Source: Parvularcula sp. BBD 1991-13 (GTDB taxonomy: Bacteria > Pseudomonadota > Alphaproteobacteria > Caulobacterales > Parvularculaceae). From it: DNA of 64,000 nucleotides. The notes below the pieces were generated by a model. That model was not told the DNA's origin. It saw nothing but the letters and a program-made list of their open reading frames with translations, and did no database searches. This document shows positions 6,910 through 15,385 of this stretch, piece by piece (the stretch's first letter is position 1; every line of letters begins with the position of its first letter). The DNA lies in NCBI GenBank assembly GCA_001657385.1, contig LYSZ01000005.1, positions 1 to 64,000 on the forward strand, read 5' to 3'. A program made the translations under genes and the position numbers.

Positions 6910-7908
6910 TTACCAGGCTTTCACCGCCATCACGTCGCAAGGCGGGTGGTTGATAAACCGCTCCGCGACGCTGCCAAGGACGGCGTGAGCGATGCCGACC
7001 CGGCCGTGGGTGCCGAGCACCAGAAGGTCAGGCGAAAGGCTCTCGATTTCCTCCATCAGCACGGTGTTGACGTCTCCATGGCGGACGATGCAGCGGCAGC
7101 GCTCTTCGAGGGGGCGGGGCGCGCCGCCTTTCGGCTCTTGCGGGCTTTCCGGCGCGCCGAGGGTCGAGGCGATCAGCGCGTCCATTTCCTCGCGGATGAC
7201 GGCGGCGAGCGCTTCCTCGCGGCCTTCGCGCACTTCCTGGCGGATTTCGCGGCTGGTCTGGAAGCCCGCGAAGGGGACAATAAAGGCGTGTACGAAGTAA
7301 AATTCCGCCTCCGGCGCCAGGGCGACCGCGTTGCGGATGGCGAACCGGGAGTAGACGGAAAAATCGACGGCGACGACGATTTTCCCGTAGGCGCCCCTGA
7401 CCTCATCGGCGACCACGAGCACCGGCCATGCGCCCTTGCGGATGACGCGCTCCATGGTCGAGCCGGAAACCGCGCGCAGTCCTGTTTCGGTGCGGTGAAC
7501 GCCGGTAACGATGAGGTCTGCGCCCTTTGCTTCGGCAACGCGCAGGATATCCTGATAATCCTTGCCGGGAACGACCTCGATGGAGACGTCGAGCCCGTCC
7601 GGGCGCCCGATCCTGGCGATATGGTCTCCGATTTCCTCGCGCGCGGCGTCCGCGACGCGCTCGCGCGCCGTCGCCGGCAGATCCTCGTCCAGAACATGCA
7701 GAACGGTCAGGCGCGCCTGGCGCGCCGCGGCGCGCTCCATCGCGCGGGCAAGCGCGTTCGCCGACCGCGGGGACAAATCCGTCGCCATCAGCATGGTGTC
7801 GATGGTCCGGCCCGATGCGGTCGTCCGGCCCGGTGCGGACGCGGGCGCCGCCGCGCCGGAGGAGGCCGCCTGTTTCTTGCCGCCGGAAGAGGGCCAGGAC
7901 AGTTTCAT
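6910..7908 (-). CDS. Tandem-domain universal stress protein (UspA)
   Basis: 332 residues with a ~36-residue basic, Ser/Ala-rich N-terminal extension then two UspA folds. Domain 1 begins IDTMLMATDLSPRSANALAR and ends in GVHRTETGLRAVSGSTMERV; domain 2 begins GKIVVAVDFSVYSRFAIRNA and ends GTHGRVGIAHAVLGSVAERF. The G-2x-G-9x-G-S/T pattern in the second domain indicates possible ATP binding; the first domain is a degenerate version. Convergent to hisN. Cytoplasmic stress role is known only at family level. Confidence 0.88.
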   Translation of the reverse strand: MKLSWPSSGGKKQAASSGAAAPASAPGRTTASGRTIDTMLMATDLSPRSANALARAMERAAARQARLTVLHVLDEDLPATARERVADAAREEIGDHIARIGRPDGLDVSIEVVPGKDYQDILRVAEAKGADLIVTGVHRTETGLRAVSGSTMERVIRKGAWPVLVVADEVRGAYGKIVVAVDFSVYSRFAIRNAVALAPEAEFYFVHAFIVPFAGFQTSREIRQEVREGREEALAAVIREEMDALIASTLGAPESPQEPKGGAPRPLEERCRCIVRHGDVNTVLMEEIESLSPDLLVLGTHGRVGIAHAVLGSVAERFINHPPCDVMAVKAW

Positions 7909-8150
7909 GAAAAGACGCCTTTCACATTAGGGCCGGTCGCGTTCGGGCCGGCGTCGCCGCTGTCGCCATTCGAAGTGGGGATGCGCGCCGGCGCGTTTCA
8001 ACGCCGCGGGCGATTGTAAATTCCTATTGAATAACACCTGTTTCGAAAAAGGACGGCGGGTGCGGAAAACGCCGATGACAGATCACCGCATGGGCGCCGC
8101 GCCGATCGGCCTGTACTGTCCTCGCATTGATTGAGCGGGACACGGACACA

Positions 8151-8474
8151 ATGCCGAAATTGCTGACCTTCTTGTTCAGGCACGCCGTGGTCGGGTTCGT
8201 CCTGGCCGCGCTGTTCGTCGGCGTTCTGCTGCTGAGCGATGTCAGCGGAATCGCCAGCCTCGCCGCCCGTGACAGCGCCGGCGCATTCGCCATCGCCGTT
8301 CTCACCTTCTTTATCGGCCTGACCTTCTCAAGCGCGCAGATGGGGTTCGCGGTGATGCTGGCCCGCGAAGGAGACGACGAGCCGGGGCGGGGCGGCGGGC
8401 CGGGCGTGCGCCTGCCGGTGTTCGACGCCTGGTTCGTGGAGCCCGCCCGCGCCCTCGTCAGGGTCAGGCGCTAG
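8151..8474 (+). CDS. Small two-helix membrane protein, unknown function
   Basis: 107 residues from ATG 8151. Two predicted membrane helices: HAVVGFVLAALFVGVLLLSD (about 10-30) and a second around AFAIAVLTFFIGLTFSSAQM (about 43-65), then a Gly-rich linker and a C-terminal tail with FDAWFVEPARALVRVRR. No family recognised by name, though short inner-membrane proteins of this build are common in alphaproteobacteria. Its TAG stop overlaps the stop of the convergent hydrolase gene by three bases. Confidence 0.6.
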   Translation: MPKLLTFLFRHAVVGFVLAALFVGVLLLSDVSGIASLAARDSAGAFAIAVLTFFIGLTFSSAQMGFAVMLAREGDDEPGRGGGPGVRLPVFDAWFVEPARALVRVRR

Positions 8475-9490
8475 GCCCGCGCCGCGCCGTTTGCGGCGGC
8501 AAGGGCGAAGACCGGTTCGATGAAGCGGTCGAAATGCGCCCAATACGCCGTTCGGAAGTTGTCCTCTTCCATCAGGATTTCGTGCAGCGCGCGGGGGACG
8601 GTCACGTTCTCGATCAGTTCGTAAGACGCCGCCAGCGCCTCGTGCGCGGTCGAACTGACCAGGCGGTCGTTCTCGGCGGAAACGATCAGCACCGGTGTTT
8701 TCAGTCCGGCGAGCCGGCCGGGTTTGAAGAGATCGTCCATGGCCGTCATCGCCGCGTTTAGCCAGCCATAGGTGGGCGCGGCGACGCAGGCGCGGGGCGC
8801 GGCTTCCTGCAGCAGCCGGAAGCGCTCGTGACGCGCGCGATCGGCCGTCAGCACGTTGCCCTCGAATTCCCGGGAGTCCTCCTTGACGCCGGCGATCGCC
8901 ATGCCGCCCGCGCCGGCGGCCGTCATGGTCGCCGAGGCGGCGCGGGCGAAAAGCTGCAACGCGGCGGGCATGGCGAGGCGCAGCATCGGCGCGCACAGGA
9001 CCGCGCGCTCGAATCCCTCATACCCCTCGGCGAGAAGGCGCAGCGTCGGCAGCCCGCCCATGGAATGGGTCATGACAAGCCGCGGCCCGTCCGTGAATCG
9101 CGGCGCGGCCTCGGTCTCGATGAACAGGCGCAAATCCTCCGTGTAGGTTTGAAAGTCGTCGATATGGCCGCGAAGGGGGTCGTCCAGCATGCGCGCCGAC
9201 AGGCCCTGTCCGCGCCAGTCCATCGTCGCGACGTTCAGGCCGCGCCCGCGCAGATCCTCGATCACCTCGAAATATTTCTCGATGAATTCGCATCGTCCGT
9301 TAAGCAGAACGACGTTGCCGCGCGGCGCGGGCGCGGGGAAGAATGCGCCGCGAAGCCTTGCCGCCTCTTTTTCCGCCCCTTTCGCCGTCGCATGCCGGCC
9401 CGCGGGGGGCGCGGTAAAATGGAAAACTTCCGCATGCGGCGGAACAGGGTTTTGCGCGATGCGGATAAAGTCTGCGGTCAAGGCGTTCAC
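8471..9490 (-). CDS. Alpha/beta hydrolase, lysophospholipase/monoacylglycerol lipase-like
   Basis: 339 residues. Serine-hydrolase catalytic set: nucleophile elbow THSMGGLP, acid in VSAENDRLVSS, and His in PRALHEIL near the C-terminus. The N-terminal NVVLLNGRCEFIEKYFEV and TMDWRGQGLS match the PldB/monoacylglycerol lipase group, where GRCE replaces the more usual HG oxyanion motif. GTG start at 9490, overlapping the upstream SCP2 gene's stop by 4 bp (GTGA), so the two are translationally coupled. Likely acts on lysophospholipids or monoacylglycerols; true substrate unknown. Confidence 0.85.
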   Translation of the reverse strand: MNALTADFIRIAQNPVPPHAEVFHFTAPPAGRHATAKGAEKEAARLRGAFFPAPAPRGNVVLLNGRCEFIEKYFEVIEDLRGRGLNVATMDWRGQGLSARMLDDPLRGHIDDFQTYTEDLRLFIETEAAPRFTDGPRLVMTHSMGGLPTLRLLAEGYEGFERAVLCAPMLRLAMPAALQLFARAASATMTAAGAGGMAIAGVKEDSREFEGNVLTADRARHERFRLLQEAAPRACVAAPTYGWLNAAMTAMDDLFKPGRLAGLKTPVLIVSAENDRLVSSTAHEALAASYELIENVTVPRALHEILMEEDNFRTAYWAHFDRFIEPVFALAAANGAARA

Positions 9491-9885
9491 CGTCCGCCTT
9501 CGAGGGCGAGGCGCGCCATGAGGCTCATATCCCCGGACACGGCGATGCGCCCCGAGACAAAGGCGCTCTCAAAAGCGCGCTCGCCGGCGAGGGCGCGGAT
9601 GAGGGACTCGCGCGCGCCGCGCCAGACGCAAAGCGCTGCGTCTTCTCGGTCGCCCGGCGCGTCGTTCGTGTCAGACTGGTCCTTGGGCCGGCCCTTCGCC
9701 GCCGGCGCTGGACTGGGCGCCTCAGGCGAAACCGCCGGCCGCGCGCCGCGCCCGTCCACCCACAGGGCCGGTCCCTGGTCGGGCGCCAGTTTCAGAACGC
9801 CGCCGAAGGGCGATCCGAACGCTTTTTCCGCCGCGCGCGCCAGTGCGTCGGTTGACTGGCCGCTGTTGTCGTCCGCCGCCGGCAT
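9487..9885 (-). CDS. SCP2 sterol-binding domain protein
   Basis: 132 residues. The outline of an SCP2 lipid-binding domain is visible: FGGVLKLAPDQGPALWVDG, a Pro/Ala-rich insertion, then ALCVWRGARESLIRALAGER and FVSGRIAVSGDMSLMARLAL. SCP2 domains bind hydrophobic molecules such as acyl chains. Coupling to the lysophospholipase-like gene by a 4-bp overlap suggests a shared lipid role, as inference. The gene follows the methyltransferase-like lipoprotein gene by about 10 bp, so all three may form one minus-strand operon. Confidence 0.72.
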   Translation of the reverse strand: MPAADDNSGQSTDALARAAEKAFGSPFGGVLKLAPDQGPALWVDGRGARPAVSPEAPSPAPAAKGRPKDQSDTNDAPGDREDAALCVWRGARESLIRALAGERAFESAFVSGRIAVSGDMSLMARLALEGGR

Positions 9886-9895
9886 GGGCTCTCTC

Positions 9896-10843
9896 CTATT
9901 CCAGAAGCGCGCCGTCCACGCTGATCGGCTTGACGAATTTCAGCGTCATGCGGTCGCTTTCGCCGATCGCGTCATAGGCGCTGCGGTCGAAGTCCGGATC
10001 TTCCTCGCCGCGCACGGCCGAGGAGCGCCGCGTCGGCGGCAGCGTCCATACGCCGAAAGGATGGTTCTTTGAGTCCTTCGGATTGGCGTTGATCTCCGAG
10101 CGTTCGGCCAGTTCGAACCCGGCCGCGACGGCGAGCGCGATGACGTCCGCTTCCAGCACATAGCCCGCCGAGCCGTCCTCGTAGACGAAGTCGGACGCAT
10201 CGTCCCCGTCCGGCGCGCCGTCGGCGCGGTGGTCGACCACGCCGAGCACGCCGCCGGGCTTCAGCGCGCGATGGAACTTCGCGAAATATTCCGCCGCCGA
10301 GCCGCGCCCGATCCAGTTGTGGACGTTGCGGAAAGTCAGGACCACGTCCGCCGATCCGTCCGGGGCGATGGCGTCGCCGCCGAGGGCGGTCATGTTGATC
10401 TCGCCGTAGATTTCAGGCTTGTCCGCATAGGCTTCGCGAAAGGCGGCGAGGCCCGCCTGGACCCGCTCGCTGTCGCTCTCCGGATCGAAGCTCGCGGCGT
10501 AATAGGTCCCGCCGCCGGCTTTCAGATAGGGGGCGATCACCTGGGTGTACCAGCCGCCGCCGGGCCAGACCTCGACCACGGTCATGTCCGGTTCGACGCC
10601 GAAAAACAGGAGCGTTTCCGCCGGGTTGCGATACCGGTCGCGGGCCCGCTCCGCCTCGGTGCGGTGGTCGCCGGCGAGCACGGCGGCGAGCATCTCCTCG
10701 CGGCTTGGCGCGGCGGCGTCTTCCTGAGGGGCGGCGTCCGGGGCCGTCTCGCCGCCGCATGCGGCGAGGAAGAGGGCGGCGACGCCGGCCAGGAAAGGGG
10801 CGACGGCAGAGCCGGGGGCGTTGATCATTCGTGCATCTCCCAT
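9896..10843 (-). CDS. Lipoprotein with class I methyltransferase-like fold (COG4798 type)
   Basis: 315 residues; the start could also be the Met at 10828. A signal peptide ends in a lipobox, ALFLAACGG, so the product should be a lipoprotein outside the cytoplasm. The mature part reads as a methyltransferase fold: TVVEVWPGGGWYTQVIAPYL (motif I-like), DGSADVVLTFRNVHNWIGRG and ALKPGGVLGVVDHR. COG4798-type predicted methyltransferases often carry a signal peptide; a SAM-dependent role outside the cytoplasm is hard to explain, so activity may have been lost or changed. Heads the minus-strand group with the SCP2 and hydrolase genes. Confidence 0.8.
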   Translation of the reverse strand: MGDARMINAPGSAVAPFLAGVAALFLAACGGETAPDAAPQEDAAAPSREEMLAAVLAGDHRTEAERARDRYRNPAETLLFFGVEPDMTVVEVWPGGGWYTQVIAPYLKAGGGTYYAASFDPESDSERVQAGLAAFREAYADKPEIYGEINMTALGGDAIAPDGSADVVLTFRNVHNWIGRGSAAEYFAKFHRALKPGGVLGVVDHRADGAPDGDDASDFVYEDGSAGYVLEADVIALAVAAGFELAERSEINANPKDSKNHPFGVWTLPPTRRSSAVRGEEDPDFDRSAYDAIGESDRMTLKFVKPISVDGALLE

Positions 10844-10910
10844 AAGAACCGGCAGGTTTTATCATGGTTTACGCCAGGGTCTATCGATGACGCGTCGCCG
10901 CTCGCGAAAG

Positions 10911-10938
10911 CTTGAAACCGCGTCCGCGCATCCTATGT
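10911..10938 (+). promoter_or_regulatory. RpoH (sigma32)-type promoter of hsp20
   Basis: CTTGAA (10911-10916), 16 bases, CTATGT (10933-10938): a good fit to alphaproteobacterial sigma32 promoters as I recall them. It lies about 105 bp before the Hsp20 start, leaving a long structured leader. Confidence 0.6.
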
Positions 10939-11022
10939 CTCGACTGTCGGAGGCCATTGCGGCTTCGACGGCGCCGGTCCGGCCATGACGGCGGACTGCA
11001 TGGCGTCATCGTTAACAACCTC

Positions 11023-11039
11023 GCTTTTCAAGGAGGAGC
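11023..11039 (+). promoter_or_regulatory. Possible fourU-like RNA thermometer at the hsp20 ribosome binding site
   Basis: In the leader RNA, GCUUUUC (11023-11029) can pair over seven positions, two G-U, with GAGGAGC (11033-11039) across a 3-nt loop. Four consecutive U lie opposite the Shine-Dalgarno GGAGGAG. Such weak masking is known from fourU and ROSE-type thermometers of small heat-shock genes. The larger leader may add further stems. Confidence 0.45.
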
Positions 11040-11044
11040 AATCC

Positions 11045-11506
11045 ATGCGTACATTCGACCTGACCCCCCTTTATCGTTCGACCGTCGGTTTCGACCGGAT
11101 GTTCGACCTGCTCGACGCCGCCGGAAAGACCGACAGCGGCGGTTATCCGCCTTACAATATCGAGCGTCTGGACGAGAACGACTACCGCATTACCCTGGCC
11201 GTCGCCGGCTTCGCCGAGGAAGACCTTGACGTGGAGTTGCGCGAGAACACCCTCACCATTACCGGCGAGCGAAGCGACGCGGACGCAAACCGCAGCTTTC
11301 TTTACCAGGGCATCGCCGGGCGATCCTTCGAGCGGCGCTTCCAGCTTGCGGAGCATGTGAAGGTCAGCGGCGCGTCGCTGGTCAACGGCCTGCTCAACAT
11401 CGAGCTTCAGCGGGAAATCCCCGAAACCAAAAAACCGCGTAAAATCAGCATCAACGGCGCCGCCGCCGGCAATGTCAAAGTCCTGAAGGACGCCGACGCC
11501 GCCTAG
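11045..11506 (+). CDS. Small heat-shock protein, Hsp20/IbpA family
   Basis: 153 residues from ATG 11045 preceded by AAGGAGGAGC. Typical IbpA-like N-terminus (MRTFDLTPLYRSTVGFDRMF), then an alpha-crystallin domain: YNIERLDENDYRITLAVAGF, LRENTLTITGER and GIAGRSFERRFQLAEHVKV, ending with a short C-terminal arm PRKISING whose I-x-I motif would cap neighbouring subunits. ATP-independent holdase that binds unfolding proteins in the cytoplasm. Regulation by RpoH and probably by an RNA thermometer is visible upstream. Confidence 0.93.
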   Translation: MRTFDLTPLYRSTVGFDRMFDLLDAAGKTDSGGYPPYNIERLDENDYRITLAVAGFAEEDLDVELRENTLTITGERSDADANRSFLYQGIAGRSFERRFQLAEHVKVSGASLVNGLLNIELQREIPETKKPRKISINGAAAGNVKVLKDADAA

Positions 11507-11614
11507 TGCGCCATACTCCGGCGCGCCTGACCTCGGCGCGCCGGAAAAAAGAAACAAAAACAAATCATTACGCCGGTAAAGGCGTTCGCTTCATACGCGC
11601 AAAATAAGCGCAAA

Positions 11615-11645
11615 GGGCGCGGTCTTCCCCGCCGCGCCCTTTTTT
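11615..11645 (+). terminator. Rho-independent terminator after hsp20
   Basis: Stem GGGCGCGG/CCGCGCCC (11615-11622, 11632-11639), 9-nt loop, followed by six T (11640-11645). A longer GC hairpin CCGGCGCGCC/GGCGCGCCGG at about 11519-11545 lies between it and the gene but lacks a T run. Confidence 0.75.
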
Positions 11646-11725
11646 CGCGCCTCGCCTGTTCTCATCGCCCGTCTGTTGCTAGCCTGCCCCCTTACGCCGG
11701 CCTGGCGAGGGCGTTGCCGCCTGGT

Positions 11726-11755
11726 GTTCGGGACAGGAGCGTTCGGGACAGGAGC
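11726..11755. repeat. Two tandem copies of a 15-bp unit
   Basis: GTTCGGGACAGGAGC occurs at 11726-11740 and again at 11741-11755, followed by decayed GTTCTGG partial copies to about 11778, just before the small lipoprotein gene. Likely slippage; no function evident. Confidence 0.6.
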
Positions 11756-11801
11756 GTTCTGGAAAGCGGCGTTCTGGCGGGCGGTATCGAAAGTGGGGCT
11801 T

Positions 11802-12068
11802 ATGATCGTTGAGACCAGAAACACAGCGCTCGCCGCGCTCCTGGCGGCCGCCGCCGCGCTGGCGGGCTGCGCCAGCGACGACGGGTACCGCGCCGGCACG
11901 GAGCCGTCGATCTCGATCCCTTACGATCCTTACGATTTCGATCCCGACGAATTACTCGCCGAGGCGCAATCCCATTGCGGGGCCTACGGCCTCAGGGCCG
12001 TCTTCGACGGCGAGACCGTGGACAGGCAGTCCGTGCGCTGGCGCTATCGCCATTATCGCTGCGTGTGA
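11802..12068 (+). CDS. Small lipoprotein, unknown function
   Basis: 88 residues from ATG 11802. Signal peptide with Ala/Leu core ending in lipobox LAGCASDD, so mature length is about 68. The mature part has an acidic Tyr/Asp stretch (SIPYDPYDFDPDELLAEAQ) and a C-terminal WRYRHYRC with two Cys that may pair (HCGAYG and HYRCV). No family name known to me. It abuts the convergent IMPase gene without a gap. Confidence 0.65.
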   Translation: MIVETRNTALAALLAAAAALAGCASDDGYRAGTEPSISIPYDPYDFDPDELLAEAQSHCGAYGLRAVFDGETVDRQSVRWRYRHYRCV

Positions 12069-12857
12069 TCAGCCGAGCACCAGGCGCCGCGCCTGGTCGT
12101 AGAGTTCCGAATTCGCCGCCAGGATCGATCCCGCGGTGAGGAATTTCGGGCCGCCCTCGATTTCGCTGACCATGCCGCCGGCTTCGCGCACGATGATCGC
12201 GCCGGCCGCCACGTCCCAGCTGTTGAGCCCCCGCTCCCAGTAGGCGTCGTAGCGCCCGGCGGCGACGAAGGCGAGGTCGAGGGCCGCCGCGCCGAACCGC
12301 CTGACCCCGGCCGTTTTTTCCAGCACCCGGTCCGTCTCCGCCAGGGCGTCGGCCCGGCCCGGCCGTCCGGCGAAGGGCAGCCCGCAGGCGAACAGGCATT
12401 CGCTCAAGTCCCGCCGGCTCGATACGCGGATGCGGCGGTCGTTGAGATAGGCGCCTTCCCCCTTTTCGGCCCAGAACAACTCGTCCGTCACCGGATTATA
12501 GACGACGCCCGCATAGGGCTGGCGGTCGCGTTCAAGGGCGATGGAGATGGCGAAATGCGGCAGGCCGTGAAGGAAATTGGTGGTGCCGTCGAGCGGGTCG
12601 ACGATCCAGCGGTTGGAGTTGTCCGCGCCCTCGATTTCGCCGCGCTCTTCCATCACGAAGCCGTATTTGGGGCGCGCCGCGGAAAGCGCCTCGAAAATCG
12701 TCTGCTCTGCGGCGAGGTCGGCGCGGCTGACGAAATCCGCCGCCCCTTTCCGCGAGACCTGCAACGCTTCCACCTCGCCGAAGTCGCGCGCCATGGGGCG
12801 CGCCGCCTTGCGCGCGGCGTTGATCATGATCGAGACAAGGGTGGGCGTGTGCGGCAT
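12069..12857 (-). CDS. suhB: Inositol monophosphatase family protein (SuhB-like)
   Basis: 262 residues, the standard IMPase size. Motifs: FVSRADLAAEQTI, EERGEIEG, WIVDPLDGTTNFLHGLPHF and SWDVAAGAIIVREAGG give the full metal and phosphate site. The DPLDGTTNF form is that of SuhB/inositol-1-monophosphatase rather than HisN. In proteobacteria SuhB also influences rRNA transcription, but enzyme activity on inositol phosphates is the safest call. Start could be the Met at 12827 (MINAARKAARPM). Confidence 0.85.
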   Translation of the reverse strand: MPHTPTLVSIMINAARKAARPMARDFGEVEALQVSRKGAADFVSRADLAAEQTIFEALSAARPKYGFVMEERGEIEGADNSNRWIVDPLDGTTNFLHGLPHFAISIALERDRQPYAGVVYNPVTDELFWAEKGEGAYLNDRRIRVSSRRDLSECLFACGLPFAGRPGRADALAETDRVLEKTAGVRRFGAAALDLAFVAAGRYDAYWERGLNSWDVAAGAIIVREAGGMVSEIEGGPKFLTAGSILAANSELYDQARRLVLG

Positions 12858-13148
12858 CGGAAAATACAGTCAGCTTGATCGGACGGGCGAAGGACGGCGG
12901 CGCACCATACGCGCGCGCGCCGAGAGCGCAAGCCTTGTGCGTCGGGAACCGCGCCCCCCTGGCGCGATCCCGACGCGCCTGGCCTGTCCGGACGCGTCTG
13001 TCCGAAAACGAAACGCGCCGGTTCGACTGCGCCGGGCTATTTCTTGCCGCGCTTGTCTCGGCTATCACTATACCAAAACAACTACTTGTTTCCGAACGCC
13101 ATTCGCTCTGCAAGACATGCGCGGGGCAGATAAGGGAAGAACGCCGCC
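12858..13148. other. Divergent promoter region with AAACAA/TTGTTT palindrome
   Basis: Between the SuhB-like gene and the acyl-CoA ligase. A palindrome AAACAA-CTAC-TTGTTT lies at 13076-13091, about 58 bp before the ligase start, directly downstream of a TATACC (-10-like) at 13070-13075. This is a good place for an operator of a TetR or GntR-type regulator of acyl-CoA catabolism, but the regulator is not in the window. Confidence 0.35.
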
Positions 13149-14864
13149 ATGAGTCGTGACGCCGCGCCGCTCGATCCGGCCAAGCTGGCCGCCGCCGCCT
13201 TCAAGCTCCTGACGGAAGACCCGAAATTCAAGGTGGGAGAGGCGCAAATCCGCGGCAACACCTATAGGGTGTTCGAGAACGCGCCCCCCAACCTGCCGGC
13301 GCTCTTCACCGTCGGCGCGATGATGAACGGCGAGAAGGAGTTCCTTTACTACGAGGGCGAGCGCATGAGCTTCGCCGAGACGTGGCGGCGCGCCTGCCGT
13401 CTCGCCCACGCCTTGAGGGAGGAACTGGGCGTCGGGCAGGGCGACCATGTGGCCCTCGCCATGCGCAATTATCCCGAATGGTGCGTGAGCTACATGGCGG
13501 TGATCGCGCTCGGCGCGGTGGTGGTGCCGTTAAACGCCTGGTGGAAGGCGGACGAGCTGAAGTTCGGCCTTGAGGACTCGGGCGCAAAAACCGTCATCGC
13601 CGACGGCCGCCGGCTTGAGTATATTCTACCGTACAAGGAGGAGCTTGGCCTGACGCTGGTGCTTGCGCGCGACGAGGGGGCCGGCGCCGACCATACCTAT
13701 GACGCGCTGCTTGAAGGCGCGAGCGAGGACGTGCCGCCCTCGGTCGAGATCGCCCCGGACGACGATTTCTGCATCGTCTACACCTCCGGCTCCACAGGCA
13801 ACCCGAAGGGCGTTGTTCTCACTCATCGCAGTTGTATCTCGACGCTCATGTCGTGGGGTTTTATCGCTACGGTGCTGAAGGAGGCGCGCGGCGGCGTCAG
13901 CATGTTCGGCGACGATCCCGGCGTCCTGCTCGCGGTGCCGTTGTTTCACGTCACCGGCTCTCACTCGATTTTTCTCCTGTCCTATCTCGTCGGCCGGCGG
14001 ATCGCGATGATGTATCGCTGGGACCCGGCCGCGGCGGTGGCCCTCATCAACCAGGAAAAGCTCACCAATTTCGTCGGCGTGCCCAGCCAGTCCTTCGAAT
14101 TGATGCAGGCGGCGGGGGAGGGCGGCATGCCCAGCCTGCTCGATATCGGCTCCGGCGGCGCCAAGCGCCCGGCCGAGCATGTGAAAAAGCTCGCCGAGAC
14201 GTTCAAGCAGGCGCGTCCGTCCTCCGGCTACGGACTGTCCGAGACCAATGCCCTCGGCTGCGTGATCTCGCTCGACGATTACCAGAAGCGCCCGGACTCC
14301 ACCGGCCGTCCGGTGCCGCCGCTCACCGACATCAAGATCATGAACGACGACGGCGTGGAATGCCCTCGCGGAACCGTGGGCGAGGTGTGGATCCGCAGCC
14401 CGGCCAATTTCCGCGGCTATCTCAACCTGCCGGACGACACCGCCAGGGCGCTGACGCCGGAGGGCTGGTTCCGCACCGGCGATCTCGGCCGCATGGACGG
14501 GGAGGATTTTCTCTATATTGTCGATCGCATCAAGGACCTGATCATCCGGGGCGGCGAGAATATCTCCTGCCTTGAGGTGGAAAACCGCGTTTACCAGCAC
14601 GAGGCGGTCGCGGAAGCCTCCGTCTTTTCCGTTCCCGACGAGGTGCTGGGCGAACGCGTGGGCCTGGTCGTCTATCCAAAGGACGGGGCGCGAATCGACG
14701 CGCAGGCCCTGCGCGCGTTCCTGGCCGAGGATCTGGCGGCCTTCAAGGTGCCCGAGCGGATCTGGGTCTCGCCGGGCGCGCTGCCGCGGCTCGGCACGGC
14801 CAAGTTCGACAAGATCACCATTCGCAAGACCGCGCTGCAGCACAAGCCGACGCTGTCGGTCTAG
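13149..14864 (+). CDS. AMP-dependent acyl-CoA synthetase
   Basis: 571 residues. Adenylate-forming enzyme motifs in order: YTSGSTGNPKGVVLTH (P-loop-like A3), SSGYGLSETNALG (A5), GWFRTGDLGRMD (A7), DRIKDLIIRGGENISCLEVE (A8), and RLGTAKFDKITIRK with the catalytic Lys (A10). It should activate a carboxylic acid to its acyl-CoA via an acyl-AMP. It heads a plus-strand run including two acyl-CoA dehydrogenases, MaoC, SDR and thiolase, suggesting it primes that degradation route. Chain length is not predictable here. Confidence 0.9.
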   Translation: MSRDAAPLDPAKLAAAAFKLLTEDPKFKVGEAQIRGNTYRVFENAPPNLPALFTVGAMMNGEKEFLYYEGERMSFAETWRRACRLAHALREELGVGQGDHVALAMRNYPEWCVSYMAVIALGAVVVPLNAWWKADELKFGLEDSGAKTVIADGRRLEYILPYKEELGLTLVLARDEGAGADHTYDALLEGASEDVPPSVEIAPDDDFCIVYTSGSTGNPKGVVLTHRSCISTLMSWGFIATVLKEARGGVSMFGDDPGVLLAVPLFHVTGSHSIFLLSYLVGRRIAMMYRWDPAAAVALINQEKLTNFVGVPSQSFELMQAAGEGGMPSLLDIGSGGAKRPAEHVKKLAETFKQARPSSGYGLSETNALGCVISLDDYQKRPDSTGRPVPPLTDIKIMNDDGVECPRGTVGEVWIRSPANFRGYLNLPDDTARALTPEGWFRTGDLGRMDGEDFLYIVDRIKDLIIRGGENISCLEVENRVYQHEAVAEASVFSVPDEVLGERVGLVVYPKDGARIDAQALRAFLAEDLAAFKVPERIWVSPGALPRLGTAKFDKITIRKTALQHKPTLSV

Positions 14865-15035
14865 GCGGTCTCGCCGGGCCTGACAGCCGCAAGCCGTCCG
14901 GGCGGTCTGCGTTAACCGGACGCGCCGGGCGGTCCGGCGCGGGACGCGCCGCCTGGGGTGCGCCGCCACTGCATGAAGGGCTTGCGTCGCGCGTGAAAGA
15001 GGCTGACATATCGGGGCGACCAAGACGGAGTTTCG

Positions 15036-15344
15036 ATGCTTCAACTGCGACCCAATTGCGAGCTATGCGACGCCGATCTGCCGCCCGACTCGCAGGATGC
15101 GCGCATCTGCAGCTATGAGTGCACGTTTTGCGCCGACTGCGTCGAAACAACGCTGCACAATGTCTGCCCCAACTGCGGCGGCGGCTTCGCGCCGCGGCCG
15201 ATCCGTCCCGCCCGCGAATACCGCACCGGACTGGGGCTCATCCACCATCCGGCGTCGGAGAAGCGGGTGCGGTCGGTCTACGGCGCCCGCGACATCGCCG
15301 CGTTCGTCAACAACGTGAAGCCCATTCCGCCCGAGCAACGCTGA
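15036..15344 (+). CDS. DUF1272 zinc-ribbon-like protein
   Basis: 102 residues. The N-terminal half carries the family's Cys pattern: NCELCDADLPPDSQDARIC, YECTFCADCVE and NVCPNCGGGF, seven or more Cys likely binding one or two Zn ions. The C-terminal half has no motif. DUF1272 function is unknown. It sits between the ligase and the first acyl-CoA dehydrogenase, but with its own spacing, so participation in the pathway is not implied. Confidence 0.88.
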   Translation: MLQLRPNCELCDADLPPDSQDARICSYECTFCADCVETTLHNVCPNCGGGFAPRPIRPAREYRTGLGLIHHPASEKRVRSVYGARDIAAFVNNVKPIPPEQR

Positions 15345-15385
15345 CCGGCGCCGCTGCGTCAGCGACTAACACAGAGGTCTGACCC

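Noticed and set aside
6868-8019. 383-codon plus-strand frame opposite the Usp gene
   Set aside because: Shadow of the tandem Usp on the minus strand; composition is typical of GC-bias artefacts.
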